From the NCBI GenBank assembly GCA_036244855.1, contig BQKZ01000591.1:1-13167 (forward strand): a stretch of 13,167 bases of DNA, written 5' to 3'. The notes beneath the pieces were generated by a model. That model was not told where the DNA came from. It searched no databases and saw only the letters and a list, made by a program, of their open reading frames with translations. The translations under genes were made by a program, and so were the position numbers. This stretch comes from Temnopleurus reevesii. Lineage: Eukaryota; Echinodermata; Echinoidea; Temnopleuroida; Temnopleuridae. Position 1 is the first letter of the stretch, and every line of letters begins with the position of its first letter. This document shows, in pieces, positions 1 through 7,883 of the stretch.

Positions 1-511
1 TCCTCTTTTTCCAGAAAAGTAGACAACATTTTGTTTCTTCGGTTAGATATATTATAGCCACATCAATTCTACAAGCATTCCAGAAAGAACGGGGTGGATT
101 CTTCATTTGAAATATGATATTAATCCATTTTCAACATATTTATATACAAAGTGAATGACGAGTTCTCCATGTATGACATCACAGATTATGCTAATTAGCT
201 ATGCGCATGCCATTTCAAGGATGCCCAGCACAGGTGGAATGATGACTTTGAAAATTCATAACTTTTGAACGGATTATCCAACTTTGCTCAAATTTTCACA
301 GTTTGTTCATCTGATTTGTCTTCCTTTACTGACAGTACATTATGTCTGGGTGTAATTCCCCTTTAAAGACTGAGGAGGAGTCTGTCTTTCATTTTGGAAT
401 TAAAAATCGGTCGAATCAGTAAACACTCATCGAGCGCGACTTCCGGAATAATCTAAACAACCGCAATTTGAACCGGTGGAAAGTCATGGTTATTCGCAAA
501 TCAATCGAAAG
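1..511. other. Leader stretch with a possible dispersed repeat fragment (about 190-370)
   Basis: No open frame of note. The part from about 190 to 370, including the phrase TTGAACGGATTATCCAAC and ending near the C/T-rich AATTCCCCTTTAA, resembles a dispersed sequence I associate with marine invertebrate genomes. That is recall, not a match I could test. The rest (1-189 and 371-511) shows no structure I can name. Confidence 0.3.
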
Positions 512-611
512 TCCAGTTGAGGACTCTGTGTTCTGATAGCACCCACCTCTGCAAATTCTGTATATTGCAGTGAACACGCAGGGACTGCATGGCAATCAAC
601 CACAGAGTCCT
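512..611 (+). repeat. Core repeat, copy 1
   Basis: First of three copies of a roughly 100-bp sequence. Shared blocks are GCACCCACCTCTGCA (540-554), a TGAACACRCAGGGACTG block (571-587) and CAACCACAGAGT (598-609). This copy is closed by a perfect 11-bp inverted repeat, AGGACTCTGTG at 520-530 and CACAGAGTCCT at 601-611, so it may be a very small inverted-repeat element in its own right. Its left flank, CCAGTTGAGGACTC, is also found at the outer end of copy 3, so the family extends slightly beyond the core. I do not recognise the family. Confidence 0.65.
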
Positions 612-856
612 TAAAATAAGAGTCAACCCAAAATATCATAATTTTCTTTAACAGGAACAGAAAAATATTGGTGTGCAGAACAAAATAACGTTTGAACAAA
701 ATCAAACAAGTAATAAAAAAAGAATTATGAATTTTTAAAAGATTTGAAGAAAAAATAGCAAATCATAAAAATGATGACATCATGGGTGCGCTACTAACCA
801 GACTTTTCTTTTTACATTTATGTTACACTGAAATGTCATCCTTTCTACAGAAAATA

Positions 857-1037
857 TACAGTCAAACCTGCTATAGCGACCACCTGTATAGAAAGACCAC
901 CTGTTCATAAAGACCACCATTCTACACTCCCTAAAATGCAATTTACATGTAAATAAACCTGTCTATAGAGACCATCTGTTCATAAAGACCACCTTTTCTG
1001 TCTCCCTTGGGTGGTCTTTTAGACAGGTTTGACTGTA
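857..1037. mobile_element. MITE with CAGTCAAACCTG ends and TA flanks
   Basis: Perfect 14-bp terminal inverted repeats, TACAGTCAAACCTG at 857-870 and its complement at 1024-1037. The outermost TA on each side fits the TA target duplication of Tc1/mariner-type elements. The interior carries repeated AAAGACCACC motifs on one side and their complement GGTGGTCTTT at about 1010-1019, so much of the 181 bp can fold. There is no transposase, so it is non-autonomous. The end sequence is of a type I have seen widely in invertebrate genomes; the family assignment is inference. Confidence 0.75.
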
Positions 1038-1052
1038 CAAAGTTTGTATGGT

Positions 1053-1200
1053 CATGCTTACCCCTCTGCTCGCGAGCACCCACCTCTGCATTATGTTCTT
1101 GCACTGAACACACAGGGACTGCGTACATGGCGTAGGTCACTCAACCACAGAGTTCTTACATAACCTCCTACACCGAGGCGCGATCAAAGGGGTAAGCATG
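1053..1200 (+). repeat. Core repeat, copy 2, inside its own inverted-repeat frame
   Basis: Contains the same blocks as copy 1: GCACCCACCTCTGCA at 1075-1089, TGCACTGAACACACAGGGACT at about 1100-1120 and CAACCACAGAGT at 1143-1154. It is framed by a different inverted repeat, CATGCTTACCCCT at 1053-1065 and its exact complement at 1188-1200. The similarity continues inward (CTGCTCGCG against CGCGATCAA), so the arms are about 22 bp. The frame suggests a 148-bp foldback element. Compared with copy 1, the internal segment before CTCAACCAC is longer by several bases. Confidence 0.6.
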
Positions 1201-1205
1201 ATCAG

Positions 1206-1634
1206 AGGGTAAGGTGGTTGAGTGCCATATGCAATCCCATTGGCCCGTATTCCGATAGCGAGGTTTAAGTTAACCCTGGTTTAAATATGTGGTTTAAGTA
1301 TGGGCAGCCAAAAGAGGCTTGAATCTATAGCAGACGATGTTTAATTTATCATCACATTTGACACTCATAGTATTCAAAACTGTCTCGGAATAAAAAAAAA
1401 CTTCAATAGTTTTCTACGTTATTAAAGCATGGGGAAAAGAGAGCAGTTAAAATAAAAATTATACATTGTAAATTAAGTTTTGGCACTTTTGGCTTCCCAT
1501 ACTTAAACCATAGATTTAGACCAGGTTTAACTTAAACCTCGCTATCGGAATACGGGCCTAGCCTGTGTGTTCAGTGCAAGACAGAAGAGCATATGCAGAG
1601 GTGGGTGCTATCAGTACACTGAGTCCTCAACTGG
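1206..1634 (-). repeat. Core repeat, copy 3, inverted and split by a MITE
   Basis: Read on the minus strand, the right part (1562-1634) runs CCAGTTGAGGACTCAGTG, TGATAGCACCCACCTCTGCA, then TTGCACTGAACACACAGG, matching copies 1 and 2. The missing remainder, GTGGTTGAGTGCCATATGCAATCCC as read on the plus strand, lies at 1214-1238, on the far side of the element at 1242-1558. Removing that element restores a continuous core repeat. Copy 3 is inverted relative to copy 2 and starts only a few bases after it, so the two are arranged tail to tail. Confidence 0.65.
1242..1558. mobile_element. MITE with 73-bp terminal inverted repeats
   Basis: The left arm 1242-1314 and right arm 1486-1558 are the same length and differ at about 5 of 73 positions by eye. 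The outer end is GGCCCGTATTCCGATAGCGA and the arms hold repeated GGTTTAAGT/TTTAAACC motifs. The 171-bp centre is AT-rich with no open frame. The target duplication is unclear: flanks are CCCATT on the left and TAGCCT on the right. The superfamily is therefore not assigned. It interrupts core repeat copy 3, so it is younger than that copy. Confidence 0.85.
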
Positions 1635-1823
1635 ACGAATCAATCGATGCAATGCCGTCAATCACATAACTATTAGTCCAATACTCGAAATTATATTCAC
1701 ACCAAATGCACCTGCCTGATTTGTCCAGTATTGTCGAGGGTGGAATACAAGGTTATATTTTAATGTGTCATATGAACTTTGTCATTTCTTTTGCTGGGAA
1801 AATGGTGTAAGAAATACGTATAG

Positions 1824-1916
1824 TATAATTACTATTATCATTATTATCATAATTACTATCCTAATTATTATTCTTAGTACTATTATTCATTATCATTATT
1901 ATTATTATTATTAATG
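1824..1916. repeat. TTA/ATT-rich imperfect microsatellite
   Basis: Imperfect runs of ATT/ATC trinucleotides, purest at about 1899-1911 (ATTATTATTATTA). A second short patch of the same composition is at 1998-2030. Confidence 0.8.
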
Positions 1917-1969
1917 TTATGACGTGAAGTTCAAAGTTAAGCCTTTACAGAGCAAAATCTACATCGTTC

Positions 1970-1996
1970 TATTGTCCAATTGTTTATTGGACAATA
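1970..1996. other. Small perfect hairpin
   Basis: TATTGTCCAAT (1970-1980) and its exact complement ATTGGACAATA (1986-1996) flank a 5-base loop, TGTTT. No T-run follows directly, and in an animal genome this is not a bacterial-type terminator. It lies between two ATT-rich patches and may be a by-product of an inverted-repeat element. Confidence 0.6.
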
Positions 1997-2043
1997 TATT
2001 ATTATCATTATCATTACTGTTTTTATTATGATTAATTGAAAGT

Positions 2044-2105
2044 GTTGGCTCGATGGCTAGAAAACTTGCCAACAAGTTAAAATCCTAGGTTCCGATTTTC
2101 GCCCA
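2044..2105 (+). repeat. Degraded tRNA-derived SINE head (tentative)
   Basis: TTGGCTCGATGGCTAG at 2045-2060 resembles a pol III A box region, and CCTAGGTTCCGATTTTCGCC at 2084-2103 resembles a B box (GGTTCGANTCC) carrying an insertion and substitutions. The spacing is about right for a tRNA. No cloverleaf can be closed by eye, so I read it as an old SINE promoter remnant and not a tRNA gene. Confidence 0.4.
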
Positions 2106-2184
2106 CGTTCTGTACAAAAAAAACATTAAATGATGAAAGTTCCTCCTCTTTTGAGAAGCAACCTCAAATGGAGCTGTTCAGCGG

Positions 2185-2219
2185 CAGTCCAGACCCAGAT
2201 CTAAAAAAAAAGGGGGGGG
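2185..2219 (+). repeat. Fragment of a GGATCC/poly-A/poly-G repeat
   Basis: CAGTCCAGACCCAGATCT is followed by nine A and eight G. The order (CAG terminus, GATC-containing segment, A run, G run) parallels the left end of the element at 6529 and the complement of 10655-10710. Probably a short 5' fragment of the same family; the match is weak. Confidence 0.35.
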
Positions 2220-2289
2220 ATCAATTTTGGATGGCAAAATTTTTAATTGACTGTAGACAAAGAAAACCTGCATTTATCACTCGCATGTC

Positions 2290-2760
2290 TAAAGCCTCTC
2301 TTACAACCGGACGTGCGTGCGGTCTGCGTGTGGTCTGCTTCCAAAAATGGATCAAGTGGTGAGTTGCACGTGCGTGGGAAGTACGTCTTTTGGTGGTTGC
2401 AGACACGACGCAGAGCACGCAACCCGAAAACTGGTCGACACGTTTTTTTGCTGCGTCCACTCTGCGCCAAATAAGACGCAGGGAGCACGCTTAGAGGTTG
2501 CACGATTAAAGTACTGAGTAAGTGCGTTAGGCGTGCGTGTAACGCAGGCGAAACATGAAAAAATCTTCTGCGTTGAAGCGTACTTTACAAGCAAGAGCAT
2601 CGTACTTTGCACTCACTTCCAAAGTACGTGTTAACAATTTGGGGAATGAGCACAGTACATTCGTGTGTATGACTTACTTCCACAGTGCGTGGTGAGTACT
2701 TCTACTGTACCTCTGAAGTACGTAACACGTAGACGACGAACGTGATCAGCACCTCAGAAG
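2290..2760. repeat. Left outer domain of a foldback-like structure
   Basis: A stretch rich in short, diverged motifs: GTAC (2381, 2511, 2580, 2602, 2624, 2655, 2696, 2707, 2718), TGCGT/ACGCA and ACTTCC/ACTTAC. Its composition (many CpG) stands out from the AT-rich surroundings. Part of it (about 2590-2630, ATCGTACTTTGCA...AAGTAC) matches the complement of the right outer domain (ATCGTACTTACA...AAGTAC, about 4262-4290). Together with the inner arms this suggests an inverted-repeat element. Small open frames inside it in several frames are by-products of the repeats. Confidence 0.45.
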
Positions 2761-3523
2761 TGTGTGTTGAGAAATGTCCTTCCTCCGCTTGCATTAATGT
2801 AAAAGGCGACGTTGCATACTTCTTGACAGTGTTACATTGGATTAAAAGAATATTCCACCCAATAATACTATATTTGATAGGAGCAAAAGAGTCAGGTGGA
2901 GAGAACAGTTTGAGGAAAATAGAATAACTAATATACAGGTAGAAATAAAGTGAAAATCTGGGGAAAAGAATATAATACACCAAATTTCCAAATTCAATGA
3001 TGTCGTGAAAGAATTATGCGCTCTTTATTTTGGTGATATTTAGAAAATTGAATCGATTTTTCATCGAATGCATTTTTTCAGGACCTAAACCGACTTTATA
3101 TTTTTATATAATATGCTCATTTTCTTGTTATATCTTATGAAATAGATATTTTAAGTTCGGCAATATCTTATACTTTTTATTACTCAATTATCTTAGAAAA
3201 TGATAAAAAGTCTATTTCAAATTTAGATATGGACAAGCAAATGGCTACATGTATATCATTAAGAAATCATTTTCTAGGGAAATACCAATTTGATGGTAAA
3301 AGGTAATGTTGTATACTTTTAATGTAAAGAAGTTGTTAGCTGTTCACTTAAGGCATCAAATTAGCATACTGCTAATGTTTTTCATCTGATCAAAACTTCC
3401 AGACCTTCTTGTTGGTCTTCTTTTTTTTTTCTTTTTTTTTCTACATGTATTTATCTTTTTACGTATTCATTCGTGTATGCCCAAAACAAAAGATCAGCAA
3501 ATTTGCTGTTTGGCGGAATAGTC
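2761..3523. other. AT-rich stretch between the left outer domain and left inner arm
   Basis: No open frame or repeat I can support. It contains a T-rich tract at 3421-3440 (ten T, one C, nine T). The matching interval on the right side (4138-4240) is much shorter. If the foldback reading is correct, the left arm has gained, or the right arm lost, roughly 650 bp here. Confidence 0.4.
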
Positions 3524-3719
3524 CTGATAATACAATCAAATGACACAGAAAGAATTTTTTTCAGGGCCATACAAATACAGATTGGATTAAAAGCAAAACG
3601 ATCAGACGAACCGATAATAGTTTGAAGCAAAACGGACGACAAATAAGGAAATTATGAATATCTTAATGATGTAACTCAACAATGATTTTACATGCAAATT
3701 GGCAAGTTTTAGTCACGTG
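3524..3719 (+). repeat. Left inner arm of a long diverged inverted repeat
   Basis: Aligns by eye with the complement of 3947-4137. The innermost about 65 bp is the clearest: TGAATATCTTAATGATGTAA to TTTTAGTCACGTG against TGAATACTTCAATAATATAA to TTTTAGTCACGTG. Matching blocks continue outward: CGGAC, TTGGATTAAAA against TTGTATTAAAA, and TGACACAGAAAGAA against TGACAGAAAGAA. The innermost 13 bp, TTTTAGTCACGTG, is exact. Divergence rises outward, as in an old element. Confidence 0.7.
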
Positions 3720-3946
3720 ATGCGCTTCTCTGCAGATAATTTATTACATCTGATTGCTGTAAAACCGTGTATTTCGAACCCTTCACCGAAAGAAGGACTT
3801 CTTTTTTATTCCATAAATACATGGGTGCAGGTGCATGTAATGATTCAACGTTTTGGATGTATTAACAAGTATACATTCATGGGTTAGGCTGAAGCAGATG
3901 CTAATAAGTCCAATATGCTACGAGAACAGTATAACTTAGGTCATTA
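3720..3946. other. Centre of the inverted repeat
   Basis: A 227-bp single-copy spacer between the two inner arms. It has no coding potential that I trust; a 62-codon open frame covers most of it but has no recognisable motif. Confidence 0.5.
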
Positions 3947-4137
3947 CACGTGACTAAAATTTGCTAATTCGCATAGAAATCAATGTTCAGTTATATTATT
4001 GAAGTATTCACAAAATTGTCCGATTTAGTTAAAACTTTTTCAAGTATTTTTCTGATTTGTATACTTTTTAATACAAGCTAGTCCTTGCCTATAGGCTCAG
4101 TCATGTCTTCCTCACATTCTTTCTGTCAGTTTATTAC
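3947..4137 (-). repeat. Right inner arm of a long diverged inverted repeat
   Basis: Partner of the arm at 3524-3719, beginning with CACGTGACTAAAA (3947-3959) and losing similarity beyond about 4137. CACGTG occurs at the inner tip of both arms, so an E-box-like hexamer is duplicated symmetrically. That is probably a consequence of the palindrome, not evidence of regulation. Confidence 0.7.
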
Positions 4138-4240
4138 TATAATCTTTATTCTTATTATTATTATCTTCATTATTTTACGAGTGTTAAAACTGTTATTTTT
4201 AGGTTGGCTCGTTTTCAAATTGCTATTATCTGTCCAATTT

Positions 4241-4410
4241 GACGCACGATCGTCTTGCGTGAGTACTTCTTACTTACTTTGTAAGTACGATTTTTGACAA
4301 GCGCACTCCTCACTTGCAACTCACGTACGATTGTCCCACTTAGTGAGTGCGCTAGAAGTAGAGCTCGTGCGTGCAACTTACTTCTTCATACTTCCAAAAA
4401 GGCGCACAGA
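4241..4410. repeat. Right outer domain of the foldback-like structure
   Basis: A CpG-containing patch with GTAC at 4263, 4285 and 4325, and with GCACGATCG, GTGAGTGCG, CTTACTTAC and CGTGCGTGCA motifs. It uses the same vocabulary as 2290-2760 in opposite orientation. The element edge may lie near GGCGCACAGA (4401-4410), but I could not define a terminal repeat or a target duplication, and the next base is ambiguous. Confidence 0.45.
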
Positions 4411-4411
4411 N
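4411..4411. other. Ambiguous base (n)
   Basis: A single undetermined base exactly at the apparent right edge of the GTAC-rich domain. It could be a sequencing uncertainty or a polymorphic site in a consensus. Confidence 0.95.
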
Positions 4412-4867
4412 TCCAACTTTCTTTTTGCTGAGGGGCAGGAACTATCCCGTTGGATAAAGTCATAACTAACACTTTTGTTCTAACACTTTTCTTATGCTGA
4501 ACAATACGAGCATAGAATCGTTCCTTAATTTCCTCCCTGGTTTTTGCAACACATGAAGATCAAGAGCATGAACAATTAAAAAAATAGAAGAGATTACGTT
4601 TTCGACCATGCAGAATGAATAGGCCGGTTTACTAATATATTCAAATTAATGCAGTTTGTTGCCAACGACCGCAGTTCAGTGATACTCCTGAAACATAATA
4701 ATTACAATTGAAATACAACACTTGGAATCCATTTTGCATGCATCATTTTTTGATATGTCGGACAAGCCTTGAAAAGCATTCGGGTCGTCAAGAACAATCT
4801 TTGTGTATAAAGAAAGCGTAAAGTTCGCATCAATTAGTAAACCTGCCTGTTAGGAGGGGAGAAGGGA
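4412..4867. other. No feature seen
   Basis: AT-rich sequence without a meaningful open frame, inverted repeat or microsatellite that I can support. Confidence 0.5.
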
Positions 4868-5033
4868 ATACATATTGACAGAAAGCATCTGAAATGATTG
4901 GCATATTGCTGAAATGTTGAATGACACGGGAGCTATAACTTTCCCAATAGATACATATTGACAGAAGGCATCTGAAAAGATTGCCATATTGCTGAGCTTG
5001 CTGAATGACAAGGGTACACTACCTTCTCAATAG
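4868..5033 (+). repeat. Two-copy tandem repeat, 83-bp period
   Basis: Unit 1 (4868-4950) and unit 2 (4951-5033) both begin ATACATATTGACAGAA and end CAATAG. They are equal in length, but internally need one small gap each way. Identity is roughly 80 percent by eye and highest in the first 45 bp. A further GTTGAATGACA at 5143-5153 echoes the unit interior but is not a full third copy. Confidence 0.85.
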
Positions 5034-5762
5034 ACTGATTAAAACCCCACGTGTTTTAATGGATAAGATATTATGGATGGGTACTGATAATCCTGAATCG
5101 AGGGTGAATGATGGTTAAACTTTGGGAACTGATGATGTACAAGTTGAATGACAGCACTGAGATTTGTCAGCTCAAGAGGAGCTGCTTGCATTAAAATAAA
5201 CGTTTGAGAATATCGACCATATCCTGTTAAAACCTAGCCTAGCGTATAGTAACAGATTTCGTTGAGCGTGTTAACTCACATTAAAAGGTCCTTACATAAA
5301 AAGGCTTTTTCTTGTCCCTTCCTTTACTCGTTTAAACACTATACTATAGAATACCCTTAAACAGCTACTTTATCGGTAAGAGGTTCTTGGGTAGTTATAG
5401 AACCTTTTTGAAAACGCCCTTCCAATGTCCATTTTTCAAAATTTTCCATAAGTTTGTTGATAATCTACGTTAGATGTGAAGTTATCTTTTGAATATTTTC
5501 AGAGCGAATATGACGAGCGAAAGGAGGAGAAGTCGTGAAGAGAGAGATTGAATTGTACGAAATCATGCAATTTAACTGTTGTTATTTCCCCATAAAGCAT
5601 GAACTCACGCATGTATACACCCACCCACGCACAAATTTCTGCAAGATGGTACTGTTTATAAATAAAGGGGTGGGGTTAAAATGAAATAGCATAAATGCAA
5701 AGTTACAGTGAGGGAGAGGGAGTTAATGTGTAATTGTATGGATGTGTTTTATGCGTATGAGT
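5034..5762. other. No feature seen
   Basis: Apart from a purine-rich patch at about 5517-5550 (AAAGGAGGAGAAG, GAAGAGAGAGATTG), nothing stands out. No coding frame. Confidence 0.5.
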
Positions 5763-5982
5763 ATGTGTGTGTGTGTGTGTGTGTGAAGGTGTACAGGTGT
5801 GTTCGTGCGTATGTGGGTGTGGGTAAGTGTGTTTGCAGCTGTCTTAGTGTGTATGTGCGTATGTTTGTGTATGTGTGTGTATGTGTGTGTGTGTGTGTGT
5901 GAAGGTGTACAGGTGTGTTCGTGCGTATGTGGGTGTGGGTAAGTGTGTTTGCAGCTGTCTTAGTGCGTATGTGCGTATGTTT

Positions 5983-6013
<31 letters not shown>

Positions 6014-6025
6014 CGTTTGTGTGTT
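5763..6025 (+). repeat. GT-rich microsatellite with a 116-bp internal duplication
   Basis: (GT)n runs at about 5766-5784, 5881-5900 and 5989-6013 are separated by an interrupted GT/ATGTG segment. The segment starting GAAGGTGTACAGG at 5785 recurs at 5901 almost unchanged (one T/C difference near the AGTGYGTATG motif and one A/G difference in the GT tail). The open frame over it would encode mostly V-C dipeptides and is not a gene. Confidence 0.95.
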
Positions 6026-6460
6026 ATGGAGATTGACAGGCTGTAGAGGGATGGAAGAGACAGGGGAAGAAAATATTATTATTTTCGAATAAGGGTGCGA
6101 AAGAGGGCTATAGATAAAAAGAATAATGGATTAAAGAAAATGGATTACTGATTACTGCCCATACGAAATAGAACAGGAAGAAGAGAGGACAAGACCTAAT
6201 TCGTAAACAAATTTGGACAAGAACTGCATAAAAAGAAAATACACAAAAGGCTGAAGAAAAATGAAAATACATATGCGATAAATGCATCTCCATATCCCTT
6301 TCGAATCTCAATTAGGAAAAGTGCCACTAATTACTCGCAATTATACCAAAATACAAAGCGCTTCGAAATCCAGAACACTGTTCCAATTTCTGTATTGTCG
6401 ACTTCTCGTCACGATATCCGGGCATGGGGAGGATCATGGTCGTTTATTGGAAGAATAAAC
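6026..6460. other. No feature seen
   Basis: A-rich plus strand with no supported open frame or repeat. Confidence 0.5.
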
Positions 6461-6528
6461 GAGGTGAAATAGGAAACGTTTGTTGATTGACGAAAGTGTA
6501 ATTGATATAGCTCGAGGGTAGAGGAATT

Positions 6529-6776
6529 CAGGGGCCGATCCAGAATTTTTTAAAAGGAGGAGGGGAGAGGCACATGTGTCGATTTGTTCCGAAAAAAAAT
6601 GAAAATTACAAATTCTTAAATGCGATTTCATGGCATCTAAGACCATATTTCTCAAAATGAATATATATAAAGTGAGTGTTACCGCCTAATTCCCTCTCGT
6701 TTTTCCCTTTTTCTTTCATTTTAGGAAGCCGAAAAAAAGGGGGGCGTGCGCCGGGACCCCCCCAGATCCACTACTG
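6529..6776. mobile_element. CAG...CTG inverted-repeat element inserted in the first array unit
   Basis: The left end CAGGGGCCGATCCAG and the complement of the right end, CAGTAGTGGATCTGG, form imperfect terminal repeats. The 248-bp element splits GAGGAATT | AATTTGCTTTGCAG, and other units have this joined as GAGGAATTTGCTTTG. AATT is present at 6525-6528 and 6778-6781, possibly a 4-bp target duplication. The interior has A and G runs and no transposase. CAG...CTG ends are common in hAT elements, but the expected 8-bp duplication is not visible, so the superfamily is left open. Confidence 0.7.
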
Positions 6777-6940
6777 AAATTTGCTTTGCAGAAAAAATAG
6801 GAAAACGGCTAAATGGCAAAAGCAACGGTTTGCTTTTGTTAAAGTCGTTAATAGGGCCGAATAAGAGGTAGAAGGTGGACGAGTGAGCGGTTAAAAAAAG
6901 TGGGGAATTAGGCAGGTAAACCCCCAATTTTTAAGGAAAT

Positions 6941-7622
6941 GGGGGGGGGGGGTGGGGCAAAACTCAGTTAGAATTTTCAAACGTTTGCTGATTGATGGGG
7001 TTGTAATTGTTGTAGCTCGAGGGTGGAGGAATTTGCTTCGCAAAAATAAATATGAAAAGCGGCTAAATGGCAAAAGAAGCGAAGTGAAATGTTTAATAAA
7101 CGATGGGGCCAAATTTGAGCGGAGAAAGCAAGTTCGAAGTTATGAGGCGAGAGGGATTGCTGCCCATTTCGCAAGAAGAATAAAGGGAATAGGGGGGTGG
7201 AAGATTTTCCCCCTCCTTTTCGGGAACTGGGGGGGGGGGTAGGATAATCACGGCGAATTAGGAAATGGTTGTTGATCGACGTGGTTGTAATTGTTTTAGC
7301 TGGAGGGTGCTGGAAGAATTTGCTTTGGAGAAATAAATAGGAAAAACGACTCAGTGGCCAAAGAAACGTTGTGGATTGTTAAGATAAATGTTGGGGCCGA
7401 AATAGAGGGGAGAAAGCAAGCAAGATTTCATGGAAAGTGAGCGGTGTTCAAATCCTCTTCGAGGAAAATAAGGGTTGTGCGGTCGGCAGGGAGACCAATG
7501 CATATTTGGGGGGGGGGTGCAGGACAAGACTCGAATTTCTGGGATGTGAACGGTTCCTTTCCCCTTCCAAAAATGAGGAAGTCGACAGGAGCCCTATCCC
7601 CATTTGGGGGAAGGGGGGGGGG
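6941..7622 (+). other. Cluster of long G runs
   Basis: G12 then TGGGG at 6941-6957, G11 at 7229-7239, G10 at 7508-7517, G5-AA-G10 at 7606-7622. All lie on the same strand and fall near unit boundaries of the tandem array. They could support G-quadruplexes on the plus strand. Confidence 0.8.
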
Positions 7623-7850
7623 CAAGGATAATCGCGGTGAAATAGGAGATTTTTGTTGATTGACATGGTTGTAATTGTTATAGATGGAAGATAGAAGAAT
7701 CGTTTTGCAGAAAATAAGTCGGGAAAGCTGCTAAGTGGTAAAAAAAAAAGACCCGACAACATGGGTACCGTTGTATAAAGGGAATATTATATGCAGCGGG
7801 CAAAGGCAGATCCATGCAGTTGAAAAGCCTCTATTTATTTTCTTTTTCAG

Positions 7851-7883
7851 CATTTCACAGGGTGCCCGCTCCTTGCAAATCAG
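7851..7883 (+). other. Candidate 33-nt exon between consensus splice sites (weak)
   Basis: A pyrimidine-rich tract ending TTTTCTTTTTCAG (to 7850) is followed by 33 nt, a multiple of three with no stop in the first frame, and then CAG|GTATGT at 7881-7889. Both sites fit animal consensus well. No neighbouring exon or protein homology supports it, and such pairs occur by chance in long AT/GT-rich DNA. Listed because nothing else here looks like a gene part. Confidence 0.15.

Larger units (their letters stand above)
6461..7750 (+). repeat. Diverged tandem array of four units, about 260-380 bp each
   Basis: The anchor TGTTGATTGA, followed by GTTGTAATTGTTRTAGCT and a GGAGGAATTTGCTTTGCAG-like block, occurs at 6481, 6986, 7270 and 7654. 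Later shared blocks are AAAACGGCTAAATGGCAAAAG, GATGGGGCCGAAAT and GGAGAAAGCAAG. Spacings are 505, 284 and 384 bp; the first falls to about 257 when the inserted element at 6529-6776 is removed. Each unit boundary carries a long G run followed by GGATAATCRCGGTGAAATAGG or a degraded form of it. The fourth unit stops at an A run at 7741-7749. Open frames inside, including arginine- and lysine-rich ones, arise from the repeats and share no recognisable protein motif. Confidence 0.8.

Noticed and set aside
1970..1996. Rho-independent terminator
   Set aside because: Not GC-rich, has no T tract and lies in animal-type sequence.
2221..2612. Several overlapping 60-86-codon frames on both strands
   Set aside because: Multiple frames open at once in CpG-rich subrepeats; none carries a recognisable motif.
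3714..3952. Paired CACGTG E-boxes as a regulatory module
   Set aside because: They sit at the mirror positions of the inverted repeat, so the pairing is expected from the palindrome alone.
5708..5902. 64-codon frame ending in Val-Cys dipeptides
   Set aside because: Direct translation of the GT microsatellite.
6952..7242. 96-codon basic frame
   Set aside because: Lies wholly in the tandem array; other units do not keep the frame.
6461..7750. CRISPR-like repeat array
   Set aside because: Units are hundreds of bases long, diverged and unevenly spaced, in a eukaryote-like context.
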